Program-made: the position numbers and the translations under genes
Part shown: piece by piece, positions 17,679 through 25,744 of the stretch
Layout of the letters: every line of letters starts with the position of its first letter
Position numbering within the stretch: the stretch's first letter is position 1
Notes under the pieces: generated by a model
Told to the model about the DNA's origin: nothing
Database searches by the model: none
What the model saw: the letters and a program-made list of their open reading frames with translations, nothing else
Assembly (NCBI GenBank): GCA_020849895.1
Contig: JADZFN010000051.1
Span: 1 to 50,761 of the forward strand
Length of the DNA: 50,761 bases
Direction: 5' to 3'
Origin: Verrucomicrobiia bacterium
Lineage (GTDB): Bacteria > Verrucomicrobiota > Verrucomicrobiia > JABWAM01

Positions 17679-18223
17679 CGTGCCGTCCGACGTTCGGCCT
17701 GGCGCGCCATCAACCAGAGGAGATCGCCGAGGCGATTGAGATAGCGAACGACCTCGGGGTTCGCCCGCCGCGCTTTCTCTCCCAGGGCGACGACGCGCCG
17801 TTCCGCGCGGCGACAGACCGTCCGCGCCAGATCGAGCGCCGCCGCCGCCGCGTTGTCGCCGGGAATTGCCCACCCCGAGGCGCGAATGCCGCGCGCTTCG
17901 AGCGCATGCGCTTCGCGCGTCAACCGCTCCACGTCTTCGACGCCGAGAACGCGATGTCCCGCCTGGAGATAACGCGCTCGGTCGGCGGCGAGCGTGGCGA
18001 CTTCCCCCATGAGCGCGATGAGATCTTTTTGCGCGGCCTTGAGGAGGCGTGCCGACACGCAGCGGCGCGACGCGGCGCGAAGCTGGGCACGGGCGAGGCC
18101 AAGCGCCGCGTTCAACTCGTCGCAGGCGCCATAGGCTTCGACGCGCGGATGGGACTTGGGCACGCGACGGTTGAAGAGCAGACCTGTGGTGCCGAGGTCG
18201 CCGGTCTGGGTGACGATGGACAT
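17675..18223 (-). CDS. PduO-type ATP:cob(I)alamin adenosyltransferase
   Basis: The 182-aa product has the PduO-family ATP-binding N-terminus (TQTGDLGTTGLLF), VEAYGACDELNAALGLAR, and the C-terminal signature PGDNAAAAALDLARTVCRRAERR, where most relatives have PGGS or PGGT. It moves the 5'-deoxyadenosyl group of ATP to cob(I)alamin, making coenzyme B12 in the cytoplasm. ATG 18223 is chosen because the motif begins within five residues. The downstream corrinoid activase overlaps it by 4 bases, so a reducing or reactivating partner and the adenosyltransferase are co-produced. No riboswitch is visible in the 150 bases upstream. Confidence 0.92.
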   Translation of the reverse strand: MSIVTQTGDLGTTGLLFNRRVPKSHPRVEAYGACDELNAALGLARAQLRAASRRCVSARLLKAAQKDLIALMGEVATLAADRARYLQAGHRVLGVEDVERLTREAHALEARGIRASGWAIPGDNAAAAALDLARTVCRRAERRVVALGEKARRANPEVVRYLNRLGDLLWLMARQAERRTAR

Positions 18224-18372
18224 GGAAAAACGGACTCCAACATCATGCCGTCTCTTCCCAAAATCAAGAGATCGCCTCACACATCCTGCGCTCGACATCC
18301 CGCACCCGTTCTTTTAGAAGTCGCCAAACGGACCTGTTGCTTCCAAGATCGCCCGCGCGAGCCGATTTGAAG

Positions 18373-19188
18373 ATGGCGCCCGAAACTCCCAATTCTCCCG
18401 AGAGCGCGTTGCCACCCCGGCGCGCGCGCGCCGAGAATCTCGAATTTGATTTCGGGAAACCCGAAAAGGCCGCGGCGCCGAGGCCGCTCGAAGAACCTGC
18501 GCCCCTTCACGAAGCATCCGTCCCGGCGCCTGCCGCGCCGACCCGGATCATCATTGCCGACGATGAGGATGAAACGCCGCCGAAACCGGAGGCGCCTTTT
18601 CCGAAGCGCGAATCGCGCGCTCAAAAACCCGAGCCGGAACCCGAGCCGAAACTCGAATCCAAACCCGAACCTCCGGCGCCCCGTCGCGAAGAGCGCGAGC
18701 GTGAAAAAGCCGATTTCAAGAACCGAACCAAGGATCCCCCCATGAGCCCCTCGTCATTCAGCCAATACCAGGAGAACGTCAAACGCCAAAGCCGCGAACA
18801 GAAACTGTTCGGGACGTTCTTGAATTTTTTTGGCTACGTGCTGCTTGCAGCCATTCTCCTCGTCGCCGGACTGGCCGCCTACGGAGGTTATACCCTGTCG
18901 CGGCAGATCCAACAACAGAGCCTCACGATCAGCGAAATGGAAACCCGCTTCAACGCCCAGGTCGCGTCGCTCTCCGACGCCCTCAAGCAGGCACGCGATG
19001 CGACCGACGCGCTGGAAGGCGTCACCCAGGCGCAAAAGCAGCAAATCACTTGGTTGAGCGCGCAGCTCACCGAGGTCCGCGCCCAATCCAAAAAGGACCG
19101 TGACGCTCTTCAATCCCGCCTCCAGCGCGTCGAGAGCCGCCTCTTCGACATCGAACGCAAGACCTCCAGCAGCATCTGGTCCCGGTGA
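18373..19188 (+). CDS. single-pass membrane protein with acidic/Pro-rich N-terminus and coiled-coil C-terminus
   Basis: The 271-aa product (ATG 18373; an in-frame TTG at 18337 is less likely) has no family I recognise. Residues 1-130 are Pro/Glu/Lys-rich and probably disordered. A single membrane span (NFFGYVLLAAILLVAGLAAYGGY) follows near residues 150-175. The remaining 95 residues form a likely coiled coil (SEMETRFNAQVASLSDALKQ and onward). The predicted orientation puts the charged N-terminus in the cytoplasm and the coiled coil in the periplasm. The next gene starts with GTG inside its stop codon (GTGA overlap), implying a two-gene unit with ispE close behind. Confidence 0.7.
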   Translation: MAPETPNSPESALPPRRARAENLEFDFGKPEKAAAPRPLEEPAPLHEASVPAPAAPTRIIIADDEDETPPKPEAPFPKRESRAQKPEPEPEPKLESKPEPPAPRREEREREKADFKNRTKDPPMSPSSFSQYQENVKRQSREQKLFGTFLNFFGYVLLAAILLVAGLAAYGGYTLSRQIQQQSLTISEMETRFNAQVASLSDALKQARDATDALEGVTQAQKQQITWLSAQLTEVRAQSKKDRDALQSRLQRVESRLFDIERKTSSSIWSR

Positions 19189-19703
19189 TCTCGCCCCTCG
19201 AGCTGCGCCGCATTCTCACCGAGTGGCGAACGCGGTTGCAGCGCGTCAAGGCCATCCTCGCTCCGCCGGTCTGGGACGAATCGGAGTGGAGCCGCTTCGG
19301 ACACGCCCTCATCGCGCTCCTCCAACAGCATGGCGCGACGTGGACCGCCGAGGGCCAGACCTATTGGGATCTGCGTTGGAACCTTCGCGACGGCGGCGAG
19401 TTGATCTGCCAGGCCGAAGCCTCCGGCGCGGAAAGGCTTTCTCTGGTCGTCGCCCAAACGGGAGGATGGGTGCAGGAAGCCTCAAGCTACACATGGTTCT
19501 GGATGGAATTCGGTCCGAACGGCGATCTTCTCCGCGAACCGTACTGGGTCGAAGGGACTTGGCGCGAGGCGTTGATGACCCTCCTGGTGCCCTATCGGCA
19601 TCAGGCCGGCTATTTCCTCGCCGGCGCGGCGCCCACGCCGCCCTCGCTCATGCTCGGCCACGCGGCTTCTTCGGACGACCCGTCCAAACCCTCGCCCTCC
19701 TGA
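19185..19703 (+). CDS. conserved-looking hypothetical protein, translationally coupled to the membrane protein
   Basis: The 172-aa product is not recognised. It looks globular and soluble, rich in Trp (11 in the first 130 residues), with amphipathic helices at the N-terminus (ELRRILTEWRTRLQRVKAIL) and strand-like segments (SLVVAQTGGWVQEASSYTWFW). The last 25 residues are Pro/Ser-rich. The GTG start at 19185 overlaps the preceding stop as GTGA, and the gene ends 16 bases before ispE, so the three are probably co-transcribed. Partnership with the upstream membrane protein is inferred only from coupling. Confidence 0.65.
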   Translation: MISPLELRRILTEWRTRLQRVKAILAPPVWDESEWSRFGHALIALLQQHGATWTAEGQTYWDLRWNLRDGGELICQAEASGAERLSLVVAQTGGWVQEASSYTWFWMEFGPNGDLLREPYWVEGTWREALMTLLVPYRHQAGYFLAGAAPTPPSLMLGHAASSDDPSKPSPS

Positions 19704-19719
19704 TCGGCGGCCTGCAAAA

Positions 19720-20604
19720 ATGTCCACGCAGCTTTCTCACGCCAAAATCAATCTTTGGCTGCGGATCCTCGGCAAGAGGGCGGACGACTTCCACGAAGTG
19801 GACACGTTGATGGCACCTCTCAGCCTCGCCGATGAGATCACCCTCGAGGAAGCGCCCGATGGACGCCTCGATCTCGAATGCTCGGATCCCGCTCTCCCGA
19901 CCGATGCACGCAATCTCGCCTACCGCGCCGCAGCGCTCCTTCGCACGCGCCATGCGCCCGCACGCGGCGCGCGCCTCCGCATTGTCAAGCGCATTCCGCT
20001 CGGCGCTGGGCTCGGCGGCGGCTCGGCCAACGCCGCAACCGTTCTCGTCGGCCTGAACCGCCTCTGGCGCCTCGGTTTGTCCGAGAGCACGCTCGAAACG
20101 CTCGCTGCGGAAATCGGGTCGGACGCCCCGTTCTTTATCAGGAACCGGCCCGCGCTTTGCGAAGGACGCGGCGAACGACTTTCGCCCGTGGTCTTTCCAC
20201 AGGCCCTGCCCGTTCTGCTTCTCCACTTCGGTTTCGGGAGCGCGACCGTGTGGGCTTATCGAAACCTGCACGCCGGCGCCGTAGGATCGCCCGAGCAGGC
20301 CGCCCCGGAAGCCTTCGAACGCGCCCGCCACGCGTTTCTCACCGGACGGCGCGACGTCTCTCTCGATGACCTCCTCCTTAACGATCTCGAAGGGCCTGTC
20401 TTTCGAAAATTTCCGATTCTGGCGATCGCACGAGAATTTCTTGCGTCTTGTCCCGGGGTCCGCGGCGCCAGAATGAGCGGCAGCGGATCCACGATTTTCG
20501 CTCTCCTCGAATCCACGTCGGTGGCGCCCAAAGTCGAAAAAAGGCTCCACGCCAAATGGGGTCGTCAAATTTGGACGTGGATCGGCGCAACGTTGAATTC
20601 TTGA
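19720..20604 (+). CDS. ispE: 4-diphosphocytidyl-2-C-methyl-D-erythritol kinase IspE
   Basis: The 294-aa product is a GHMP kinase: AKINLWLRILGKRADDFHEV at the N-terminus, the ATP-binding IPLGAGLGGGSANAA loop, IGSDAPFF and the C-terminal RMSGSGSTIFALL. IspE phosphorylates CDP-methylerythritol in the cytoplasmic non-mevalonate route to isoprenoids. The usual GPVR-like Arg region is not obvious but all catalytic motifs are present and the length is normal. It is convergent with mnmG, with only 6 bases between the stops. Confidence 0.95.
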   Translation: MSTQLSHAKINLWLRILGKRADDFHEVDTLMAPLSLADEITLEEAPDGRLDLECSDPALPTDARNLAYRAAALLRTRHAPARGARLRIVKRIPLGAGLGGGSANAATVLVGLNRLWRLGLSESTLETLAAEIGSDAPFFIRNRPALCEGRGERLSPVVFPQALPVLLLHFGFGSATVWAYRNLHAGAVGSPEQAAPEAFERARHAFLTGRRDVSLDDLLLNDLEGPVFRKFPILAIAREFLASCPGVRGARMSGSGSTIFALLESTSVAPKVEKRLHAKWGRQIWTWIGATLNS

Positions 20605-20610
20605 GTCTAA

Positions 20611-22593
20611 TTAAGATTTATCTTGACTTTTTAGAAATACAAAAAGAAGACTGATGTCGGCGGGAGTCATCCCGGAAATTCGTTCGGCTTGGCCAAGAGT
20701 TCGAGGGCGAATCGCTTGAAGTTTTTCTAAAGTTTCCCGGCGGAAGCCGCGCACTTTCCGATAATCGAAATGGTCGGGGATGAGAAGCGCTTCTTGGCGA
20801 CGGAGTTTCTCCATGTTGCCCAATTCGCGCTGAACGTAGCCTTCGTATTTCAGATCCATCTCCAACGTCGCTCGAAGATCGCAAGGAATGCCATCCAGCA
20901 CATCAGGATGACGCGCGCCAAGAGCTTCGAAGGAAGCCTCATGGCGCTTCAGCCATTGATCAAGACGGACCCCTTCGCACCGCGAAGTCCTTAATTTTTC
21001 ACGAAGCCGCTGCAACTGGGCAGCCTTCTCTTGGAGACACGTCCAGCGTGACCACGGGATCAGGCCGAGATCGTAAGCGAGCGAGGTGAGACGGAGATCG
21101 GCATTATCCTGACGGAGCGACAAGCGAAATTCAGCGCGAGAGGTAAACATCCGATAAGGCTCTTGGATCCCCTTGGTGACTAAATCGTCAATCATGACTC
21201 CCAGGTAGGATTCGGATCGCGCATGAAGCTTGGGAGGTCGCTTCTGAATCTGCAAGGCCGCGTTGATCCCGGCAGCGAGACCTTGCGCAGCAGCTTCCTC
21301 GTAGCCCGTGGTCCCATTGATCTGACCTGCACAAAAAAGTCCCCGGATCCGTTTGGTTTCCAGTGAAGGCTGAAGCTGCACCGGAGGCAAATAATCGTAT
21401 TCGATGGCGTACCCGGCGCGAAGAATCTCTGCCGATTCCAAACCCGGAATCGAATGGATCAGATCTACTTGCACCTCGTAAGGCAAACTCGTGGAACAAC
21501 CATTCACGTAAATTTCCCGGGTCGCCACCCCTTCCGGTTCGAGAAAAATCTGGTGCGTCGCTTTCGCGGGAAACTTCACATATTTATCCTCAAGCGAAGG
21601 ACAATACCGGGGACCGCGCGAAGAGATTTGCCCGGAATAAAGAGGAGACCGTTTAAGATTGGCGTGCACGATCTCCGCCGTCTTCGCCGTCGTCTGCGTC
21701 AAATAGCATGGAAGCTGAGGCAGGGGCGGTTGCCATGAGCCATGAGGGATCATGGCCGATTGTTCCACGTGGAACAATGAAGCCTCTCGAGCGGGATCCG
21801 CTCCTTTGTGAACGTCCTGCGCCAACCCTCTCCACGGCCGGAGAAGCTCCTCCCGACAGGCCGCATAGGAGGGTTCGTGAAGAAAGCTAAATGCAGGGAC
21901 CGGCTCATCTCCGAACTGTGGCTGAAGCCGATCCCAGGCAATGGAGCGGGCATTGAGGCGCGGAGGCGTGCCTGTTTTGAAACGCTCCAATTCAAAACCG
22001 AGCGCACGCAAGGAATCGCTTAATCCCAGTGCTGCAGGCTCGCCTCCCCGTCCGCCTTCCTGCGTTCGGCGACCGACGTGGATCACTCCGCGGAGAAAAG
22101 TGCCGGTCGTCAGGATGATCGCGCGGCAGGCAAAGCGCAGGCCTTCCCGGGTGAGGACGGCCTGGACGGCATCTCCTTGGATTTCAAGTTCCGTGACTTG
22201 TGCCTGGAAAATTTCGAGCTGCGCCTGGCGTTCGCATGCGGCCTTCATCAGCATCTGGTAGATTCGCTTGTCGCATTGGACGCGTGGCGCGCGGACCGCC
22301 GGCCCTTTGCGCTGATTGAGCAGACGAAATTGAATTCCCGAAAAATCCGCCGCAAGGCCCATCGCCCCGCCGAGCGCATCAATCTCCCGGACCATATGTC
22401 CCTTGGCAATTCCACCGATCGCCGGGTTGCAGCTCATTTTTCCGATCGTATCGAGATCCATCGTCAGAAGAAGCGTCCGGCAACCCATTCGAGCCGCGAT
22501 CAGTGCCGCCTCGATTCCTGCATGCCCCGCACCGATCACCACGAGATCAAAAAACGTCGTTGATGTAAATATTTTACTTGATTTATGCGACAT
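20611..22593 (-). CDS. mnmG: tRNA uridine-5-carboxymethylaminomethyl synthase subunit MnmG (GidA)
   Basis: The 660-aa product has the FAD-binding N-terminus VVIGAGHAGIEAALIAAR, the GidA signatures DTIGKMSCNPAIGG and GPAVRAPRVQCDK, the internal GLFCAGQINGTTGYEEAAAQG, and the classic end RPRTLGQAERISGMTPADISLL. With MnmE it adds the cmnm5 group to wobble U34 of certain tRNAs. ATG 22593 follows a longer open frame with no homology and has AAGAA upstream; it begins nine residues before the family start. It lies about 2.5 kb from the candidate origin beside dnaN, a position typical of gidA genes. Confidence 0.96.
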   Translation of the reverse strand: MSHKSSKIFTSTTFFDLVVIGAGHAGIEAALIAARMGCRTLLLTMDLDTIGKMSCNPAIGGIAKGHMVREIDALGGAMGLAADFSGIQFRLLNQRKGPAVRAPRVQCDKRIYQMLMKAACERQAQLEIFQAQVTELEIQGDAVQAVLTREGLRFACRAIILTTGTFLRGVIHVGRRTQEGGRGGEPAALGLSDSLRALGFELERFKTGTPPRLNARSIAWDRLQPQFGDEPVPAFSFLHEPSYAACREELLRPWRGLAQDVHKGADPAREASLFHVEQSAMIPHGSWQPPLPQLPCYLTQTTAKTAEIVHANLKRSPLYSGQISSRGPRYCPSLEDKYVKFPAKATHQIFLEPEGVATREIYVNGCSTSLPYEVQVDLIHSIPGLESAEILRAGYAIEYDYLPPVQLQPSLETKRIRGLFCAGQINGTTGYEEAAAQGLAAGINAALQIQKRPPKLHARSESYLGVMIDDLVTKGIQEPYRMFTSRAEFRLSLRQDNADLRLTSLAYDLGLIPWSRWTCLQEKAAQLQRLREKLRTSRCEGVRLDQWLKRHEASFEALGARHPDVLDGIPCDLRATLEMDLKYEGYVQRELGNMEKLRRQEALLIPDHFDYRKVRGFRRETLEKLQAIRPRTLGQAERISGMTPADISLLFVFLKSQDKS

Positions 22594-23087
22594 ATTTCTT
22601 GGGAATCTGAGTGCTTGGATTTTTTCCTCGCACGAAGCTGGGGGCGTTTCAATCCAGAACCGCTTGTCGAGAAGGCGCGCTTTCGAGTTTGCAGCTCTCC
22701 ATGAACGAGGACGAACTCCGCTCCTGCGGCGGGACCGTCGTCCCTCACCGCATCGGGACAGAAATCGTCCGGATCTGCAATCTCCATCGCCGGGGAAGCG
22801 GCTTTCCCCGGCAGGGATTCGTCGGCGCATGAAAGAGCGCGGGGAGAACGCCCTCACGAAGGCGGTCCCACCCGATCACGATCGCTCCGGGGACGATCCG
22901 GTTGGTGGTCTCTCGCTGCCGAGAATCCCCGTCCCGAATCGCGAGAGAAAGGCCTACAGATCAACCTGCTGCGCCAGGCCGTCCTCTGCTGCGACAACTC
23001 CGCCAAGAATTCGCCTGCCTTGAGCGGTTCCGACGCGGTCACGAATCGAGGATCCTCGCCGATTTTGGGAAGGAGCGGCGCTCCGTC
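22594..23087. other. intergenic stretch without a recognisable gene
   Basis: About 490 bases between the mnmG start and the terminator contain only short open frames with Arg/Ser-rich translations typical of GC-rich non-coding sequence. The stretch holds the mnmG promoter region in principle (AT-rich TTTACTTGATTTATGCGACA just upstream of the start), but I see no convincing promoter, RNA gene or repeat. Confidence 0.5.
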
Positions 23088-23126
23088 AAAACAGAAAAGC
23101 CGGGCCCCTCGCGGAGCCCGGCTTTT
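23088..23126. terminator. strong hairpin with T-runs on both sides, bidirectional intrinsic terminator
   Basis: AGCCGGGC at 23098-23105 pairs with GCCCGGCT at 23116-23123 around a 10-base loop. On the minus strand it is followed by TTTTCTGTTTT, giving a good Rho-independent terminator just behind the pseudopilin gene whose stop is at 23148. On the plus strand TTTTCTT follows, so it could also stop plus-strand transcripts. Confidence 0.85.
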
Positions 23127-23147
23127 CTTCAAACCTGAAACGACGCG

Positions 23148-23828
23148 TTAGGGAGCGCCAGGCTTTCGATAATATCCGTTCGTCCCATCCGTGCTGCAAT
23201 CCAGATATTTTTTAAACACGGCCTGACCGCCGACGTAAAACACGTTTCCACCATCCCCTTTATGGGGTGAAATGGTCGCCCATTTGTTGCTGCTGACCGT
23301 GCTCAACAAAGCCTCGCCTGACCCGGTTGAGGTCGAGGTGGTCTTGCTGGTCCCAATGTCGCGATCCAGAATCAGCGGTTGATCGCTGCTCGAGGATTCG
23401 CTCAAGCCGGGATCCCCGACGGCGCTGCCGCTCGTCACATAAGCATAGGAGTTGTTGGTTTCCGTGAACCCGCTTGCCGTCGGCGCCGTTCCCGCAGTTT
23501 TTCCGCTGTCCGAGGGACAGACATAGATCTTGCCGATCGCCAGATAGTTGCCGTTCGTCGCCAACAGCGCGAATGCGGTATTGGCGGAGTTGCTTCCCGC
23601 AGGGAATGTGTCGTTGTTATCAATGGCGAACTGCTTGCAGGCGAGACCGATCTGGCGGACGTTGCTCATGCAGGAGGATCGGCGGGCGGATTCGCGCGCA
23701 CGTCCCAGGGCCGGAGTGAGCAGGCCTGCAAGAATCGCGATGATCGCGATGACGACGAGAAGTTCGATGAGTGTGAATCCGCGAGCGGATTGGCGCGCTC
23801 TCCGGTAAAGTTTGGTGATGGCGTTCAT
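23148..23828 (-). CDS. type II pseudopilin-like protein (G/E-type)
   Basis: The 226-aa product has a basic leader ([16 protein letters not shown]) and the prepilin-peptidase motif [21 protein letters not shown] with Glu5. The body has a Cys pair in short segments ([27 protein letters not shown]), many Ser/Thr and a C-terminal [20 protein letters not shown] that resembles, but does not exactly match, the H-X9-DG motif. Such proteins are exported and assembled or anchored by a type II/IV-like system. It is monocistronic, with its own promoter and terminator. Function is unknown; large paralogous families of these exist in PVC bacteria. Confidence 0.85.
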   Translation of the reverse strand: MNAITKLYRRARQSARGFTLIELLVVIAIIAILAGLLTPALGRARESARRSSCMSNVRQIGLACKQFAIDNNDTFPAGSNSANTAFALLATNGNYLAIGKIYVCPSDSGKTAGTAPTASGFTETNNSYAYVTSGSAVGDPGLSESSSSDQPLILDRDIGTSKTTSTSTGSGEALLSTVSSNKWATISPHKGDGGNVFYVGGQAVFKKYLDCSTDGTNGYYRKPGAP

Positions 23829-23901
23829 GTTTGAGTTCGATCAAATTGGGCAATCGGTTGAAGTTTACGACAATCTTCTTTCCCAAAGAAAGCTTCTTTG
23901 C

Positions 23902-23929
23902 AGCATAGCCTCTCTCCTCGGACTGTCAA
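23902..23929 (-). promoter_or_regulatory. sigma-70-type promoter for the pseudopilin gene
   Basis: The minus strand has a perfect -35 box TTGACA (23924-23929), a 16-base spacer and TATGCT (23902-23907), four of six matches to TATAAT. Transcription would start near 23895, leaving a leader of about 65 bases before ATG 23828. Confidence 0.55.
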
Positions 23930-24025
23930 TTCCATTTTGAGAAGATTTTCCGGCGAACGAAGAGGGTCCTGTTTCCGGCCGGAAGCGCCTGTTTCCCGAG
24001 ACCGTGGGCGACGGGCGGTTTCCGC

Positions 24026-25126
24026 TCAGGTCGCGCCGGTGCGCAACGGCATGATGACGTAGAGGAACGGCTCCTTGATCTTCATCACGCCCGGGCTGTA
24101 TTCGTCCGTCAGTTCGAAACGCACCTCGTCGTTTTCAAGGTTGCGCAGCGGGTCCATGAGGAAGGCCGGGTTGAAGCCGATGGCGATCTCGGGTCCGTTG
24201 TAGTTGACGGCCAGACTTTCGCGCGATTCCCCGAGATCGGGCGAATTGGCGGTGATCGTGAGTTTGTTTCGCGTGAAGGCGAGGCGCACGGCCTGGTTTT
24301 TCTCGGTGGTGAGCAGCGCGGCGCGGTGCACCGCTTGGAGCAGGGCTTCGCGTTCGAGGGGAATGACGACCTTGGCATCGGGCGGAATCACCTGGCGATA
24401 GTTCGGGTAGATGCCTTCCACCAATTTGCTCGCCAGCTCGGCACCCTCGATTTCGAAAAGCACCTGAGATTCGGAGAAGCGAACTTTCGCTTGCCCCTTG
24501 TCCTTGAGCAGCCGAGCCACTTCCAGCACCGTTTTGTTCGGAATGATGAGGTCCTGCTTGCAGTCCTTGGAAAGTTCGACCTCCTGCTCGGCCATGGCAA
24601 GCCGCCGACCGTCTGTCGCCACGACGATCAGCTTGTCGTCCTTGAAGCTCATCAGGATGCCGTTCAGAACAAAGCGGCTCTCGTCCGCAGACATGGCGTA
24701 GGCCGTCCGGCGCAGGAGATCACGGAGCGCCTTCTGCTCCACGGCTACGGCGCGGCTTTCCTCGACCTTGGGGAACGGAGGAAACTCCGATTCGGGGAGA
24801 CCGAGCACTTTGAAATGCGACGGCCCGCCTTGAATGGCGGCCACGTTCTTCTCGTCCACCTCGAGCTCGATATCGGTCGCGGCCATCTCGCGGATAATTG
24901 CGAAGAGCCGCCGCGCCGGCAGCGTCGTCGCGCCCTCACGGACCACCTCGGCCTGAATGCGGCAGCGGACGCCGAGATCGAGATCCGTCGTCGTCATGCT
25001 CACGCCACCTTTCTCGGCGCGGATGAGCACGTTGGACAGGATGGGCAGCGTACTCCGTGTGCTGACCACGTTCAGCACTTGTTGAAGGCCATCCACGAAA
25101 TTCTCTTTGGTAAAGCGCAGTTTCAT
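24026..25126 (-). CDS. dnaN: DNA polymerase III beta subunit (sliding clamp)
   Basis: The 366-aa product is the DnaN clamp: an N-terminal MKLRFTKENFVDGLQQVLNVVSTRSTLPILSNVLI, domain 2 with DESRFVLNGILMSF and VVATDGRRLAMAE, domain 3 with FNPAFLMDPLRN, and the terminal YVIMPLRT that shapes the hydrophobic pocket for client proteins. It forms a ring dimer on DNA and tethers polymerases. The upstream 620 bases are free of genes and carry DnaA-box-like sites. dnaA itself is not in the window, so the usual dnaA-dnaN pairing is broken here or dnaA lies elsewhere. Confidence 0.97.
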   Translation of the reverse strand: MKLRFTKENFVDGLQQVLNVVSTRSTLPILSNVLIRAEKGGVSMTTTDLDLGVRCRIQAEVVREGATTLPARRLFAIIREMAATDIELEVDEKNVAAIQGGPSHFKVLGLPESEFPPFPKVEESRAVAVEQKALRDLLRRTAYAMSADESRFVLNGILMSFKDDKLIVVATDGRRLAMAEQEVELSKDCKQDLIIPNKTVLEVARLLKDKGQAKVRFSESQVLFEIEGAELASKLVEGIYPNYRQVIPPDAKVVIPLEREALLQAVHRAALLTTEKNQAVRLAFTRNKLTITANSPDLGESRESLAVNYNGPEIAIGFNPAFLMDPLRNLENDEVRFELTDEYSPGVMKIKEPFLYVIMPLRTGAT

Positions 25127-25744
25127 GCGGAAGTTCGTTGACGAAGGAATTGTTCAGATTGTCCGGAAGAAGAATCTCTTCCGATATAGGAAAACATCAT
25201 CCTATTCAGGGTTGTGAAAATTGGCAACAGGTTTTGCAACCTTCCGTTTCTCAAGGGGTTGTGCCTTTTTTTACATGCGAACAGACCTCCGAAAAACGCG
25301 CGGTTGAATGCGGGGTTATGCGCATTTTTGCGGAGCGATTCGTTGTTCACAGGTTGCTGGCGGGTTTTGCGCGCCTTTTTCGGAACTCACGCCCCCCAGC
25401 GACTTATTCACAGAGAAGCCTCGTCAGGGAAAGTGTGTCTCGAAGGGGAGGCGCAATTCCACGCCAACCACTTTGATCGGAAAACCATGAAAAGCCGTTT
25501 GAAAAACCCAGTCGGCTTTTATGCGATTTTCCGTCGGAACCCCTTCTTTTCCAAGAAGTTCGGCTTATTTTCGAGGAATGAATCGCCGCCGGAAAATCAG
25601 GCTCTCGACCGGCGGAAGTCTCTCCCCGCGCAAAGACTTTGGAATCAAGAGGTTCGGCATGAGTTTCGAGAGGAGATGGCGCCTTGGGGTTGTTCACAAG
25701 TTGTTCGCAATCCGAAAACATGCTCTTGGGAAAGTGTTTTCGGT
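25127..25744. other. candidate replication origin (oriC) upstream of dnaN
   Basis: This 618-base gene-free stretch is visibly richer in A and T than its surroundings. It contains one exact DnaA box TTATTCACA (25404-25412). Single-mismatch boxes are TTGTTCACA (25343-25351), TTGTTCACA (25690-25698) and TTATGCGCA (25316-25324). Weaker sites are TTGTTCGCA (25701), TTGTTCAGA (25150) and, on the minus strand, ATTTTCACA (25214-25222). T-rich patches such as CCTTTTTTTACATG near 25264 could unwind. dnaN on one side and mnmG nearby are classic origin neighbours. Lack of dnaA and an unmeasured GC skew limit confidence. Confidence 0.55.

Noticed and set aside
18224-18372. Second cobalamin riboswitch before the adenosyltransferase gene
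   Set aside because: Neither the CGCCACTGTAA-like core nor the GAAGxCAG segment is found in this gap on either strand.
22854-23132. 92-codon minus-strand frame in the gap beside mnmG
   Set aside because: It starts inside the terminator hairpin, has no ribosome site and no similarity I can recognise.
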